From an uncultured Prevotella sp. (GTDB taxonomy: Bacteria; Bacteroidota; Bacteroidia; Bacteroidales; Bacteroidaceae): a stretch of 11,877 nt of DNA. The stretch covers positions 1 to 11,877 of the forward strand of contig CALGHW010000348.1 of assembly GCA_937916075.1 (NCBI GenBank). The letters run 5' to 3'. Each line of letters opens with the position of its first letter. Position 1 is the first letter of the stretch. Under the pieces are notes generated by a model. The model was given only the letters and a program-made list of their open reading frames with translations, was not told where the DNA came from and searched no databases. The position numbers and the translations under genes were made by a program. This document shows, piece by piece, positions 1 to 8,444 of this stretch.

Positions 1-1800
1 TTGAAGACCTTGGGCGACTGGGTGTTCGAGGGCGGCCGTTGGGGACACGTCAAGGGTGCCGAGAACTTCACCAGTTCTATCCCCGGCAACTATGCGTTTG
101 ACAAGCAGACCTGTATGATTCAGCGTGCGGTTGGCGCCCCCTTCACTGTGGACAACGACTTCCTCTTCTCGATGGAAGGCGAGGCCCAGAACTACTTCAA
201 GACCAAGGTGGACGGCAGTTGGTATGCCGTGAACTATGGCGAGGCCGTGGATCCGGTGAAGATGTTTGTAGGCAATGACACTATCACTTGGGACAATGTG
301 AGCGACCGCGCTTACGCCCAGTTTGGTGCCATCGGCCATCTGCCCGCAGATGCCGAGAAGCTGATTGTGGGTATCCAGTTTGCCTCGTTTGGTGATCACG
401 GCGGTTGGGTTTCTTGTAAGAATCCTTCGCTCCGTATCATCGGTTACAGCGAGACGCAGATTAAGCGTGCCGCTTACATCAATGACGTGTATGTGCAGCA
501 GAAAGCCCTCATTGAGCGTCTGGACGACTCTCGCGACAAAATCGCAGACTCACAGCGTCCTTGGGGCAAGGAGGCCTTGCAGGATTCTGTTAACTTGTAT
601 CAGCCGCTCTATGAACAGTCTTTGACGTATGTGGATGCTGACGGCAAGGACTTGAAGAACGCTGAGATGCCCGAGGAGGGATACGATGCCACCTTGCTGG
701 CTGCCGTGAAGGCCATGAACTCCGCCCGCAACAACTTCTCCAAGATCAATGCTCCGTTTACTGACATTGTGGCTACAATCGCCATGGCTGAAGAAACCAA
801 GGAACTGCGTATCTACTCAGAATCTACCAAGAAAGCTGAGCTGAACGCCGCCATCGCTTCCGCCCAGACACTGCACGATGCCAAGCTGACCGCTGCTTTC
901 AACAGCGAGGACTCTTTGGCTCTGGTGAATGAGAACACCGCCCTGAAGGCTGCCATCGAGGCTTACAAGGCCGCTATTCCTGAAACCGCTGTGGTAGACA
1001 TTGACTTCGGTACCCAGGAGAATCCTATCGCCATCAAGGAGCGCTCTGAAGGCGAGGGTGACGATGCCGTTTTGACCTATTACATCCCTGGTGCAAAGGG
1101 CGAGATGGTGCTGAGCGACTCTACCGTATGTGAGTTGGGCTATCAGAAGACCGACAGTCTCGGTATGCTCCACTTCGGTAATATGGAGGGTACGGTGAAG
1201 TTTGAAGGTGCTCCTGCAAAGGCTACCGACATCGTGAAGTTCTCGTTCGATTATTACTTTGGCAGCCTGATTACTAAAAATGCAGGTTGGTACATCAAGG
1301 ACGCAGATGGCAATGACATTGCCGGTCTCTACATCTCTAAGTATTCAGGCACAAGTGTAACCAACACTTTCGATGTGAACTACAACAGCAACATCACGGG
1401 TGTGGGTTCTTCAAGCGCTTCCAACGCAGCCATCGCCGCAGCCAGCAACCGCACCCACTTCGATGTGGTGCTCGACTATGGTAAGGGCAAGATGTATTGT
1501 CAGACTTCCGGTTCGAAGGGTACCTTTACATCCGACGAGGTTGACTTGAACCAGGAGCAGACTCCTGCCTCATTCGTCTTGAAGAGCGATTATAATAACA
1601 CAGACCGTCGCTGCTGGTTTGACAACTTGAAGATTTCTAATATCGCAGCTGGAAAGTATGACGGTATCTTCAGTGTTGACTCAGACAAGACAGAGGTGAA
1701 GGACAACAATGTGAAGTATAACATTGCCGGTCAGCGTATCATGACACCTGCCAAGGGTCAGATTTACATCATGAACGGCAAGAAGTATATGGGCAAGTAA
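1..1800 (+). CDS. C-terminal part of a large secreted multidomain protein, T9SS-like tail (5' truncated)
   Basis: The frame is open from the first base to a TAA at 1798-1800. The leading TTG is probably an internal leucine codon, so the true start lies upstream. No catalytic signature is visible and I cannot name a function. Visible residues 1-148 look like a beta-rich domain closing with NPSLRIIGY. Residues 150-330 are mostly helical, alanine- and lysine-rich, and resemble FIVAR-type spacer bundles. Residues 331-549 look like a beta-sandwich (jelly-roll or LamG-like fold), opening with VVDIDFG and closing with CWFDNLKISNI. The last 28 residues carry KYNIAGQRI (572-580) and GQIYIMNGKK (586-595), resembling the final strands of type IX secretion C-terminal domains and the short tails frequent in Prevotella proteins. 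Surface or extracellular location is therefore inferred. A strong terminator follows, so this gene is transcriptionally separate from the downstream operon. It could belong to a carbohydrate-active enzyme or an adhesin whose catalytic part lies to the left. Confidence 0.8.
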   Translation: MKTLGDWVFEGGRWGHVKGAENFTSSIPGNYAFDKQTCMIQRAVGAPFTVDNDFLFSMEGEAQNYFKTKVDGSWYAVNYGEAVDPVKMFVGNDTITWDNVSDRAYAQFGAIGHLPADAEKLIVGIQFASFGDHGGWVSCKNPSLRIIGYSETQIKRAAYINDVYVQQKALIERLDDSRDKIADSQRPWGKEALQDSVNLYQPLYEQSLTYVDADGKDLKNAEMPEEGYDATLLAAVKAMNSARNNFSKINAPFTDIVATIAMAEETKELRIYSESTKKAELNAAIASAQTLHDAKLTAAFNSEDSLALVNENTALKAAIEAYKAAIPETAVVDIDFGTQENPIAIKERSEGEGDDAVLTYYIPGAKGEMVLSDSTVCELGYQKTDSLGMLHFGNMEGTVKFEGAPAKATDIVKFSFDYYFGSLITKNAGWYIKDADGNDIAGLYISKYSGTSVTNTFDVNYNSNITGVGSSSASNAAIAAASNRTHFDVVLDYGKGKMYCQTSGSKGTFTSDEVDLNQEQTPASFVLKSDYNNTDRRCWFDNLKISNIAAGKYDGIFSVDSDKTEVKDNNVKYNIAGQRIMTPAKGQIYIMNGKKYMGK

Positions 1801-1831
1801 ATCTTTCTCATAGACAACGTTATCATATTTT

Positions 1832-1877
1832 AAGGCGGAAAGGGGGCTTCTCTTTCCGCCTTTTAATTTTTTTCTTT
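1832..1877 (+). terminator. Rho-independent terminator after the upstream secreted-protein gene
   Basis: The arms AAGGCGGAAAG (1832-1842) and CTTTCCGCCTT (1852-1862) are perfectly complementary over 11 bp, with a 9-nt loop. A T-rich tract runs to about 1877, interrupted by AA and one C. It begins 31 bp after the stop codon at 1800, the expected place for the end of that transcript. Confidence 0.92.
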
Positions 1878-1997
1878 CAAAAAAAGTTTAACCGAATGTT
1901 GAAACTTTAATATTTGTTTGTGTTTCTTTTGATTTTGATTATTTGTCAAAGAATACAAATATAAGATAAACCGAAAGGCGAAAAAACGTCGGAAATG

Positions 1998-2029
1998 TTT
2001 GTAAGGTATTGTTTTTTTGCCTAATTTTG
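1998..2029 (+). promoter_or_regulatory. Bacteroidetes-type primary sigma promoter for the FAS1-SusCD-FAS1 operon
   Basis: A -33 element TTTG lies at 1998-2001 and a full match to the -7 consensus TAnnTTTG (TAATTTTG) at 2022-2029, 20 bp apart. Both sequence and spacing fit the known Bacteroidetes sigma-ABfr promoter. Transcription would start near 2036, giving a 5' leader of about 77 nt before the ATG at 2113. No comparably good match was noticed before the later genes, which supports one promoter for all four. Confidence 0.75.
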
Positions 2030-2036
2030 TAGGCAA
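2017..2036. repeat. Inverted repeat spanning the -7 promoter box, candidate operator
   Basis: TTGCCTA (2017-2023) and TAGGCAA (2030-2036) are perfect inverted repeats of 7 bp around the 6-nt spacer ATTTTG. The repeat overlaps the -7 element (2022-2029) and ends at the predicted start of transcription, where a dimeric regulator bound there would block or reshape polymerase access. The sequence is seen directly; the operator role is inference. Because it ends at about the first transcribed base, an RNA hairpin role is unlikely. Confidence 0.45.
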
Positions 2037-2112
2037 GAATGTGTTGAAAACAAGCCTTTCTACCACTACTTAGAAAATAACTAAAATAAATATTAACAAA
2101 TTCCAATAGACA

Positions 2113-5025
2113 ATGAAGAAACTCATCTGTTGTTTTTCACTTGTTTGCGCAGGACTGTTGACGTCGTGTGTAGACAAAAATGAAGAGGTGGATGCTGATT
2201 CAATGCCCGAATGGCTACACGGTAGCATCTACGAGACATTGCAGAACCCACAATCCAATGGACTTGAGGGCACTTTCACTTACTATCTGAAACTGGCAGA
2301 CGACCTGAACTACAAGGAGACGCTGAGCCGTACGGGTAGCAAGACCGTGTTCCCGGCCAATGACGACGCTTTCAAACGGTTCTTTGAAAGCAACAAGTGG
2401 GGCGTGACAAGCTACGAACAGCTCACACTCGCCCAGAAGAAACTCCTCTTCTACAACTCCATGCTCGACAACGCCCTGCTCACATCCATGCTCTCCAACA
2501 TGATGAGTGGCTCGTCTGTACTCAACGGTATGTCGCTCCGCCATTCCACCAATGTGAGTGTCATCGACTCGGTGACCCACATCTACGGACCGGCCGACAT
2601 GCCCGCCAACAACGCCTTCTGGGCCAAGCATACCGACGGACTTGACGTGGTGTATGACAACACCAAGCCCATGATGGTACACTTCACCCGCGACTTCCTC
2701 TTGAACAACAACCTCACCACCTCCGGTGACATCAATGACTTTAAGATTCTGACCGGATCGGATTACGACGAGAAGGGCAGCAACGTGTTTGTCTTCGGTG
2801 ACAAGGTCATCAAGGCCGACATCACCTGCCAGAACGGATACATCCACCAGTTGCAGGACGTGCTCCTGCCGCCGGGCAACATGGCCCAGGTAATCCGCGA
2901 GACTCCCGAGATGAGCCGCTTCAGCCGGATGCTCGACTACTTCAGTGCGCCCTACTTCGACCAGCAGACCACCAACAACTACAACGACTGGGCCGTGGCC
3001 AACGGACTGACCATGAAGGACTCCATCTTCCAGGTGCGCTACCTGAGCAGCAACTCACAGGGACAATCGCTCAATGTGTCGCCCGACAACACCACCCAGC
3101 AGAACCTGCTGACCTTCGACCCGGGATGGAACACTTATTATAATGCGGAGAGCAAGGCTACTTCCGCCGACAACGTGAAGGACATGGCCGCCATGTTCGT
3201 GCCGGTGGACAAGGCCATCGAGGACTACTTTGTGGGCGGTCCCGGTGCCTTCCTCATCGAAATCTACGGCAACAAGCCCAATACCGTGGCCAACCTCAAC
3301 GACAACCTCGACGCACTCTACAACAAGCAGCCGGGCATCGTGCGCAACTTCGTGCGCAACCTGCAGCAGAAGTCATTTGTCAACAGCGTGCCCAGCAAGT
3401 TTGCCACCGTCACCAACACGGCCACCGAGAACATGGGCATGAACATGAGCTACCTTAACCAGAAAACCGACGGCAAGTATGACCTCACCATCGCCAACAA
3501 CGGTGTGGTATATGCCCTCAACGCCATGATCGCTCCCGATGAGCTCCAGTCGGTATTGGCTCCCGCCCAGACCTATCCCGATATGCATGTCATGGACTGG
3601 GCCGTGGAGGATACCCGCTACTTGGGTGTGGACTTCATCTACTACCTTCAGGCCATGAGCGCCAACTATGCCTTCTTCATCCCCGACGACCAGGCCTTCG
3701 ACTATCATGTGGAAGACTCTATCCTGGGCCACAAGCATACCGGCATGTCAGACTTCAACGCCTACTATGTGGATCCCACCTCTTTAGGCTCAGCCCAGCC
3801 GGTGGCCCTCCGCTTCTATTATGATGCGTCGAAGAAGCCCGAGCTGCGTGTGGAGAAGTACAACTATGACGTGGAGACCAACACCGTGGGCACAGCCCTG
3901 CCCGAGGTGGTCAACATCTCCAGCGTCAGCACCCAGCTGGCCGATATCCTCAACTATCACACTGTGGTGCTCAGCGGTGGCGAGAAGATAGGCGACCGCC
4001 GTTATTACAAGACCAAGCACGGCGGCGAAATCATGGTAAGCGGCGGTGAGGTAGGCAATACCGTATGCAGCGGTGCCCAGATAGACGATGCCCGGACCCG
4101 TCCGGTCATCGAGCAGGTATGGTCCGAGAAAAACGGTCATGCCTATCGCCTGAACGGCATTATCCAGGCTCCCCGCAACAGCGTGCGCACCACGCTCGAA
4201 CAGCATGAAGACCGCTTCAGCTCGTTCCTCGAGCTTTGCGACCGCTTCAACAACGCCAGCGAAATCATGGACTGGGCCGGCATCTCCAGTGCCATCGACC
4301 CCGACTTCGGCGTGTCGCCCCAGGAGCGCTACCTCATCTTCAGCACTACTTACGGCACAGAAGACAAGGGTGTGAAGAACGCCTGCTTAGGTGACGGTAA
4401 CGTGAAGTTCTTCAATACCTATAACTATACCCTCTATGCGCCCAACAACACGGCCATGGCGGAAGCCTTCAATAACGGTCTGCCCAAGTGGGAAACCATT
4501 GATGAGATATACAACAAGTATGACCATGTTGAGGGTGCCGACCTGGCACCGGGCGAGGCTGCCGACAAGATAAAGGTGTATGACATGATCAACGCCATCC
4601 GTGAGTTTATCCGCTACCACTTCCAGAACGTGTCAGTCTATGCCGACAAGACTGTGGACGGTGGCGATTATGCCACCTTCCACTCCGACGACCTCGGTGT
4701 GGCCCAGAAGCTCGAAGTGACGTTCAGCACGCCCGACCAGTTTACCGTGAAGGACGGAGCCAATATCCCCCACGTGATAGGCGCTAACGGCAAGCTGACC
4801 AACGTGATGACCCGCGACTACTGGTTCAAGAGCGACCGCACCAGCAAGAACAACGCCATTGCCACCTCTTCATTCTGCGTGGTACACGAGATCGACCAGC
4901 CGCTTTACATGAACGCAAAGGACAGCAACGGCAAGTCACGCTATGACATCTGGAACAAAAAGGGACAGAGCGTCAAGACTGTTTACAACTATTACAAACG
5001 GCTCAACGCCAACAGTAAAAAATAA
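2113..5025 (+). CDS. Multi-domain fasciclin (FAS1) surface lipoprotein
   Basis: The 970-residue protein starts at ATG 2113 with a lipoprotein signal peptide. The lipobox LTSC puts the lipidated cysteine at residue 19, and the following VDKNEE fits the acidic lipoprotein export signal of Bacteroidetes, so surface exposure is likely. Four diverged FAS1-like units can be traced by the paired motifs of the fold, an F-x-P-x-(N/D)-x-A-F-like segment and a later hydrophobic H/Y-containing strand. They are roughly 36-254 (FPANDDAF at 80-87, NGYIHQLQDVLLPP at 241-254), 258-476 (MFVPVDKAI at 361-369, NGVVYALNAMI at 463-473), 480-690 (FFIPDDQAF at 521-529, NGHAYRLNGII at 674-684) and 700-932 (LYAPNNTAM at 774-782, CVVHEIDQPL at 922-931). 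FAS1 domains are known from adhesion proteins; ligand binding here is inferred. It is the first gene of the operon, 12 bp before the SusC gene. There is no Shine-Dalgarno; the start context is gacaATGAA. Domains 2-4 are weaker calls than domain 1. Confidence 0.88.
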   Translation: MKKLICCFSLVCAGLLTSCVDKNEEVDADSMPEWLHGSIYETLQNPQSNGLEGTFTYYLKLADDLNYKETLSRTGSKTVFPANDDAFKRFFESNKWGVTSYEQLTLAQKKLLFYNSMLDNALLTSMLSNMMSGSSVLNGMSLRHSTNVSVIDSVTHIYGPADMPANNAFWAKHTDGLDVVYDNTKPMMVHFTRDFLLNNNLTTSGDINDFKILTGSDYDEKGSNVFVFGDKVIKADITCQNGYIHQLQDVLLPPGNMAQVIRETPEMSRFSRMLDYFSAPYFDQQTTNNYNDWAVANGLTMKDSIFQVRYLSSNSQGQSLNVSPDNTTQQNLLTFDPGWNTYYNAESKATSADNVKDMAAMFVPVDKAIEDYFVGGPGAFLIEIYGNKPNTVANLNDNLDALYNKQPGIVRNFVRNLQQKSFVNSVPSKFATVTNTATENMGMNMSYLNQKTDGKYDLTIANNGVVYALNAMIAPDELQSVLAPAQTYPDMHVMDWAVEDTRYLGVDFIYYLQAMSANYAFFIPDDQAFDYHVEDSILGHKHTGMSDFNAYYVDPTSLGSAQPVALRFYYDASKKPELRVEKYNYDVETNTVGTALPEVVNISSVSTQLADILNYHTVVLSGGEKIGDRRYYKTKHGGEIMVSGGEVGNTVCSGAQIDDARTRPVIEQVWSEKNGHAYRLNGIIQAPRNSVRTTLEQHEDRFSSFLELCDRFNNASEIMDWAGISSAIDPDFGVSPQERYLIFSTTYGTEDKGVKNACLGDGNVKFFNTYNYTLYAPNNTAMAEAFNNGLPKWETIDEIYNKYDHVEGADLAPGEAADKIKVYDMINAIREFIRYHFQNVSVYADKTVDGGDYATFHSDDLGVAQKLEVTFSTPDQFTVKDGANIPHVIGANGKLTNVMTRDYWFKSDRTSKNNAIATSSFCVVHEIDQPLYMNAKDSNGKSRYDIWNKKGQSVKTVYNYYKRLNANSKK

Positions 5026-5037
5026 AGGCGAAACACT

Positions 5038-8000
5038 ATGACAATGAAAAAATATCTGATGACGGCCATGATGGGACTCACCGTTCAGGCCGTGATGGCA
5101 CAAGGACAGCGTATCGCTGGTACCATCACCGACTCCTTTGGCGGCGTGATGGGTGCCAATGTCGTCGAGCTGGACGCCAACAACCGTATCGTGACGGCTG
5201 TGGTGACCGATATGAACGGTAACTTCTCGATGGCAGTCAAGAATCCGAAAAACAAACTGAGAGTTTCATATGTGGGCTACACCACGGTGACCATGCCTAT
5301 CGGCAGCCGCACCAAGTTTAATGTGCCCATGTCTTCCAAGACCACGGTGAAGGAGGTGACCGTCACCTCCAAGCGCCGCAGCAGCTCGGGCGGCCTGTCT
5401 ATCCCCAAACGCGAGATGACCGTGGCCTCGCAGACCATGGATATGTCTTCTGTGGAAGGTCTGTCGTTCACCTCGGCCGACGAGGCCCTGCAGGGTGAGA
5501 TTGCCGGTCTCGACATCGTGGCCAACTCAGGTAACCTGGGTGCCGGTACAACGATGCGTCTGCGTGGTGTGACCACCATCAACGGCGACGCCAACCCGCT
5601 GATTGTGGTCGACGAGAAGATTTTCGACAACCCCGACGAGAACTTCGACTTCCAGAACGCCAACGAGGAGCAGTATGCCTCGCTGCTGTCTGTGAACGTG
5701 GAGGATATCGCCAACATCAAGGTGCTGAAGGATGCTGCCGCCACAGCCGTTTGGGGCTCCAGAGGTGCCAACGGTGTGATTGAGATTACCACCAAGCGTG
5801 GTGTCCGCGGCCCCGTGCGCGTCAACTTCTCTTATAAATTGAAGGGCGCCTGGCAGCCCAAGGGCTACAAGCTCCTCAGCGGTGACGAGTACACCATGCT
5901 GATGAAGGAGGAGTTCTACAACCCGAAGCAGTCGCCGACGGCTACCACCAATATCGCCGAGATTAACTACGACCAGTCATGGGGTGAGTATCAGAACTGG
6001 AACAACAACACCGACTGGGTGGACGCCGTGACACAGTTTGGTCCGCAGCACAGCTACAACGTCAACCTCTCGGGTGGTGGTGAGAAAGCCACCTTCCGTA
6101 TCAGTGCCGGCTATGAGAACCAGACAGGTTCTATCATCAAGCAGAAGCTGCAGCGCTTTACCACCCGTATGGCACTCGACTATACCGTGAGCGACCGTAT
6201 CAAGTTCTTGACCAACTTCGCCTTGACCTATACGGACAACCTGAAGAACTATTCCAATCTGTTGAGTATAGCCCAGCAGTTGGCCCCTAACATGGCCGTC
6301 TACCGGGAGGACGGACTGGGCAACAGTACCGGCGAATATTATATCGCCAACCCGCTGGCTGGTTCGGGACAGAGTCCCTACACTGGAGCCTATACCTCGG
6401 CCGAGCTGAAAGATGTACGTTCCTTGGGCAACCCCGTGGCCATCGGCAACCTGGCCTGGAGCAAGGAGCGCACCTATCGTATCACGCCAGACTTCACCTT
6501 GCGCTATGAGCTGTTGGGTACAGGCGAGGGCCAGCACCGACTGACTTTCGAGGGCCGGGTGGACTTCGATATCTATGCCAACAGTAAGCCTACTTGGTAT
6601 CCTGCCTCGCTGACATCAGACCCCATCACCTCCGACAACTATAATGTGACCACCAATGACGAGAGCAACCGCACCAAGATGGGTGTCCGCACCACGCTGA
6701 CCTATACCCCGTATTTCAAGAATGAGGATTGGTCGGCCTCGATGCTGGTGCGCTATGAGATGAATACCTCAAAGAGCAACAGCCAGAATGTGTCTATCGG
6801 CAACCTGCCCAACGGTGTCACCTCGCCGACGGTGGATGCTTATCTCAAGGCTATGGGTAGTAGCGCCAGCCGCAGCAACGACCAGAGCATGATGTACAAC
6901 GGACACCTCTCTTATAAGGGTGGACGCTACTCCTTGGGCTTCTCACTGCGCGCCGACGGTAACTCCAAGTTCGGACCGAAGAACAAGTGGGGCTACTTCC
7001 CCGCCGTCTCGCTCCGTTATAACCTGAGCGACGAGCCGTTTATGAAATGGTCGGAGAAGGTTATCTCCATGTTGGGACTCCGTGGCTCATGGGGTATCAA
7101 CGGTAAGGCTCCTTCCAAGGACAACCTCTTCTTCTCTACCTATACGCCTGCTGCCGGCTATTATGGTCAGACAGGTGCCCTGCAGCAGACCGCCACTCTG
7201 AGCGGCATCCGTCTGGATGACCTCCGCTGGGAGAAGACCACAGGTATCAACCTCGGTTTCAACCTCGGCCTGTTCAACGACAAGTTGGAGATTGACTTCG
7301 ACTACTACTACAAGAGCACGAAAGACCTGCTGATGGAGAATGTGGGTATTGCCTCTTCCGCCGGTTTCTCTACCTTGCCTTATGCCAATGTCGGCAAGAT
7401 GACCAACGAGGGATGGGAGGTGAACCTCAGTGCCCGCCGCTTTGTCAAGGTCGGCAAGTTCTCGATGGACGCCAGCTTCAACATCGCCCAGAACTACAAC
7501 GAGATTGCCGCCATGGACGAGAGCGTGCTCAGCTCTATCAACAGCGAGTGGAGCGCCAGTAGCCGTGGCTCTTATCTGAACCGCATCCAGGTGGGCAACC
7601 CGATGGGTTCTATCTATGGCTACCGCTACAAGGGCGTTTACCAGTACACCTATGAGTATCTGCAGAACCTCCGCAAGGAGAACGGATGGAGCGACGCTGA
7701 GTATGAGAGCCAAATCAACAGCCGTCTGGCTCAGGGCCAGACCTTCCCTGTGGCTGTAGACGCCAACGGCAAGGTGGTGATGAGCGGACAGGCCGGTTCA
7801 CGCCAGCCCCAGCGCATGGTGTACAACTATGACAATGGCTCGTCAACCTACCAGTTCCAGGGTGGTGACGCCATCTACGAGGATGTCAACCACGACGGCC
7901 AGATCAACGCTCTCGACGTGGTTTACTTAGGTAACTCCATGCCGAAACTCAACGGTGGTTTCAACTTCACCTTCCGTTATGGCAACTTCAGCGTGAAGAC

Positions 8001-8430
8001 CCGTTTCATGTACCGCTTCGGCAACAAGGTGGTCAACCTGGCCCGCATGAACCTGGAGAAGATGTACGGCACCGCCAACCAGAGCGCGACCGTGAATTAC
8101 CGCTGGCGCAAGGACGGCGACGTGACCCCGATGCCGCGCGCCATGTACAACGCCGGTTACAACTGGCAGGGCTCCGACCGCTATGTGGAAGATGGATCGT
8201 TTGTGCGTTTCCAGAACCTGCAGGTGGCTTACACCTTCCCGAAGAAGATGATCAAGAAGATAGGCTTGAACAACCTTCAGCTCTACTTCTCCATGGACAA
8301 CCTCTACTGCTGGACCAAGTACAGCGGTGTAGACCCCGAGGTATCCATCAAGGGATGGGGTAAGGCCGAGGACTCTTCACAGACACCTCGCGCCAAGTCG
8401 TTTACATTCAACATCAATGTTGGTATCTAA
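5038..8430 (+). CDS. SusC/RagA-family TonB-dependent outer-membrane transporter
   Basis: This is the outer-membrane barrel that imports a ligand delivered by its SusD partner, powered by TonB. A cleavable signal peptide ends at AMA|Q (residues 21/22). Residues 25-100 form a carboxypeptidase-regulatory-like beta domain (GTITDSFGGVMGANV, SYVGYTTV). VKEVTVTSKR (104-113) sits where the TonB box is found, followed by the plug with TTINGDANPLIVVDE (to 192) and LKDAAATAVWGSRGANGV (230-247). The rest is the barrel. A DVNHDGQINALD segment (949-960) matches the calcium-loop-like motif frequent in SusC proteins, and MDNLYCWTKYSGVDPEV lies near the C-terminus. At 1130 residues it is of normal or slightly large size. 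There is no N-terminal extension for sigma/anti-sigma signalling. ATG 5044, two codons in, shares gacaATGAAAAAATAT with the SusD gene start and may be the real start, which would leave the signal peptide intact. It lies between a FAS1 lipoprotein gene and the SusD gene. The substrate cannot be predicted. Confidence 0.96.
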   Translation: MTMKKYLMTAMMGLTVQAVMAQGQRIAGTITDSFGGVMGANVVELDANNRIVTAVVTDMNGNFSMAVKNPKNKLRVSYVGYTTVTMPIGSRTKFNVPMSSKTTVKEVTVTSKRRSSSGGLSIPKREMTVASQTMDMSSVEGLSFTSADEALQGEIAGLDIVANSGNLGAGTTMRLRGVTTINGDANPLIVVDEKIFDNPDENFDFQNANEEQYASLLSVNVEDIANIKVLKDAAATAVWGSRGANGVIEITTKRGVRGPVRVNFSYKLKGAWQPKGYKLLSGDEYTMLMKEEFYNPKQSPTATTNIAEINYDQSWGEYQNWNNNTDWVDAVTQFGPQHSYNVNLSGGGEKATFRISAGYENQTGSIIKQKLQRFTTRMALDYTVSDRIKFLTNFALTYTDNLKNYSNLLSIAQQLAPNMAVYREDGLGNSTGEYYIANPLAGSGQSPYTGAYTSAELKDVRSLGNPVAIGNLAWSKERTYRITPDFTLRYELLGTGEGQHRLTFEGRVDFDIYANSKPTWYPASLTSDPITSDNYNVTTNDESNRTKMGVRTTLTYTPYFKNEDWSASMLVRYEMNTSKSNSQNVSIGNLPNGVTSPTVDAYLKAMGSSASRSNDQSMMYNGHLSYKGGRYSLGFSLRADGNSKFGPKNKWGYFPAVSLRYNLSDEPFMKWSEKVISMLGLRGSWGINGKAPSKDNLFFSTYTPAAGYYGQTGALQQTATLSGIRLDDLRWEKTTGINLGFNLGLFNDKLEIDFDYYYKSTKDLLMENVGIASSAGFSTLPYANVGKMTNEGWEVNLSARRFVKVGKFSMDASFNIAQNYNEIAAMDESVLSSINSEWSASSRGSYLNRIQVGNPMGSIYGYRYKGVYQYTYEYLQNLRKENGWSDAEYESQINSRLAQGQTFPVAVDANGKVVMSGQAGSRQPQRMVYNYDNGSSTYQFQGGDAIYEDVNHDGQINALDVVYLGNSMPKLNGGFNFTFRYGNFSVKTRFMYRFGNKVVNLARMNLEKMYGTANQSATVNYRWRKDGDVTPMPRAMYNAGYNWQGSDRYVEDGSFVRFQNLQVAYTFPKKMIKKIGLNNLQLYFSMDNLYCWTKYSGVDPEVSIKGWGKAEDSSQTPRAKSFTFNINVGI

Positions 8431-8444
8431 AAAAATAACAGACA

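Larger units (their letters stand above)
1801..2112. other. AT-rich intergenic region with terminator and promoter
   Basis: This 312-bp gap is the only long non-coding stretch. It holds the terminator of the upstream gene, then about 120 bp of AT-rich DNA with no credible gene, then the operon promoter and a roughly 77-nt AT-rich leader. The heptamer TATTTGT occurs at 1911-1917 and 1940-1946, and its reverse complement ACAAATA at 1955-1961. These may be regulator sites or chance matches in AT-rich DNA. A minus-strand open frame here (1863-2066) is lysine-, phenylalanine- and asparagine-rich, as expected from translated AT-rich spacer, and I do not consider it a gene. I see no tRNA, riboswitch or insertion sequence. 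Confidence 0.75.

Noticed and set aside
1883..1908. AAAGTTT / AAACTTT inverted repeat with a 12-nt spacer just after the terminator
   Set aside because: The arms are short and AT-only except for one G-C pair, the loop is long, and there is no following T tract. Chance in AT-rich DNA is the simplest explanation.
1863..2066. 67-codon minus-strand open frame in the intergenic gap
   Set aside because: It overlaps the terminator tract and the operon promoter, and its lysine/phenylalanine/asparagine-rich composition reflects AT-rich spacer.
2215..2847. Long minus-strand open frame opposite the first FAS1 gene, with similar ones at 5277-5825, 5977-6537, 7087-7713, 8646-9215, 10192-10782 and 10972-11589
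   Set aside because: These lie antisense to well-supported genes with recognisable domains. They are explained by GC-rich third positions in the real frame, and their translations are low-complexity valine/glycine/histidine-rich with no family features.
7882..7917. EF-hand or dockerin-like DVNHDGQINALD motif in the SusC protein, considered as a cellulosome-type dockerin
   Set aside because: It is a single loop inside the barrel region and is a recurrent feature of SusC proteins, not a paired dockerin module.
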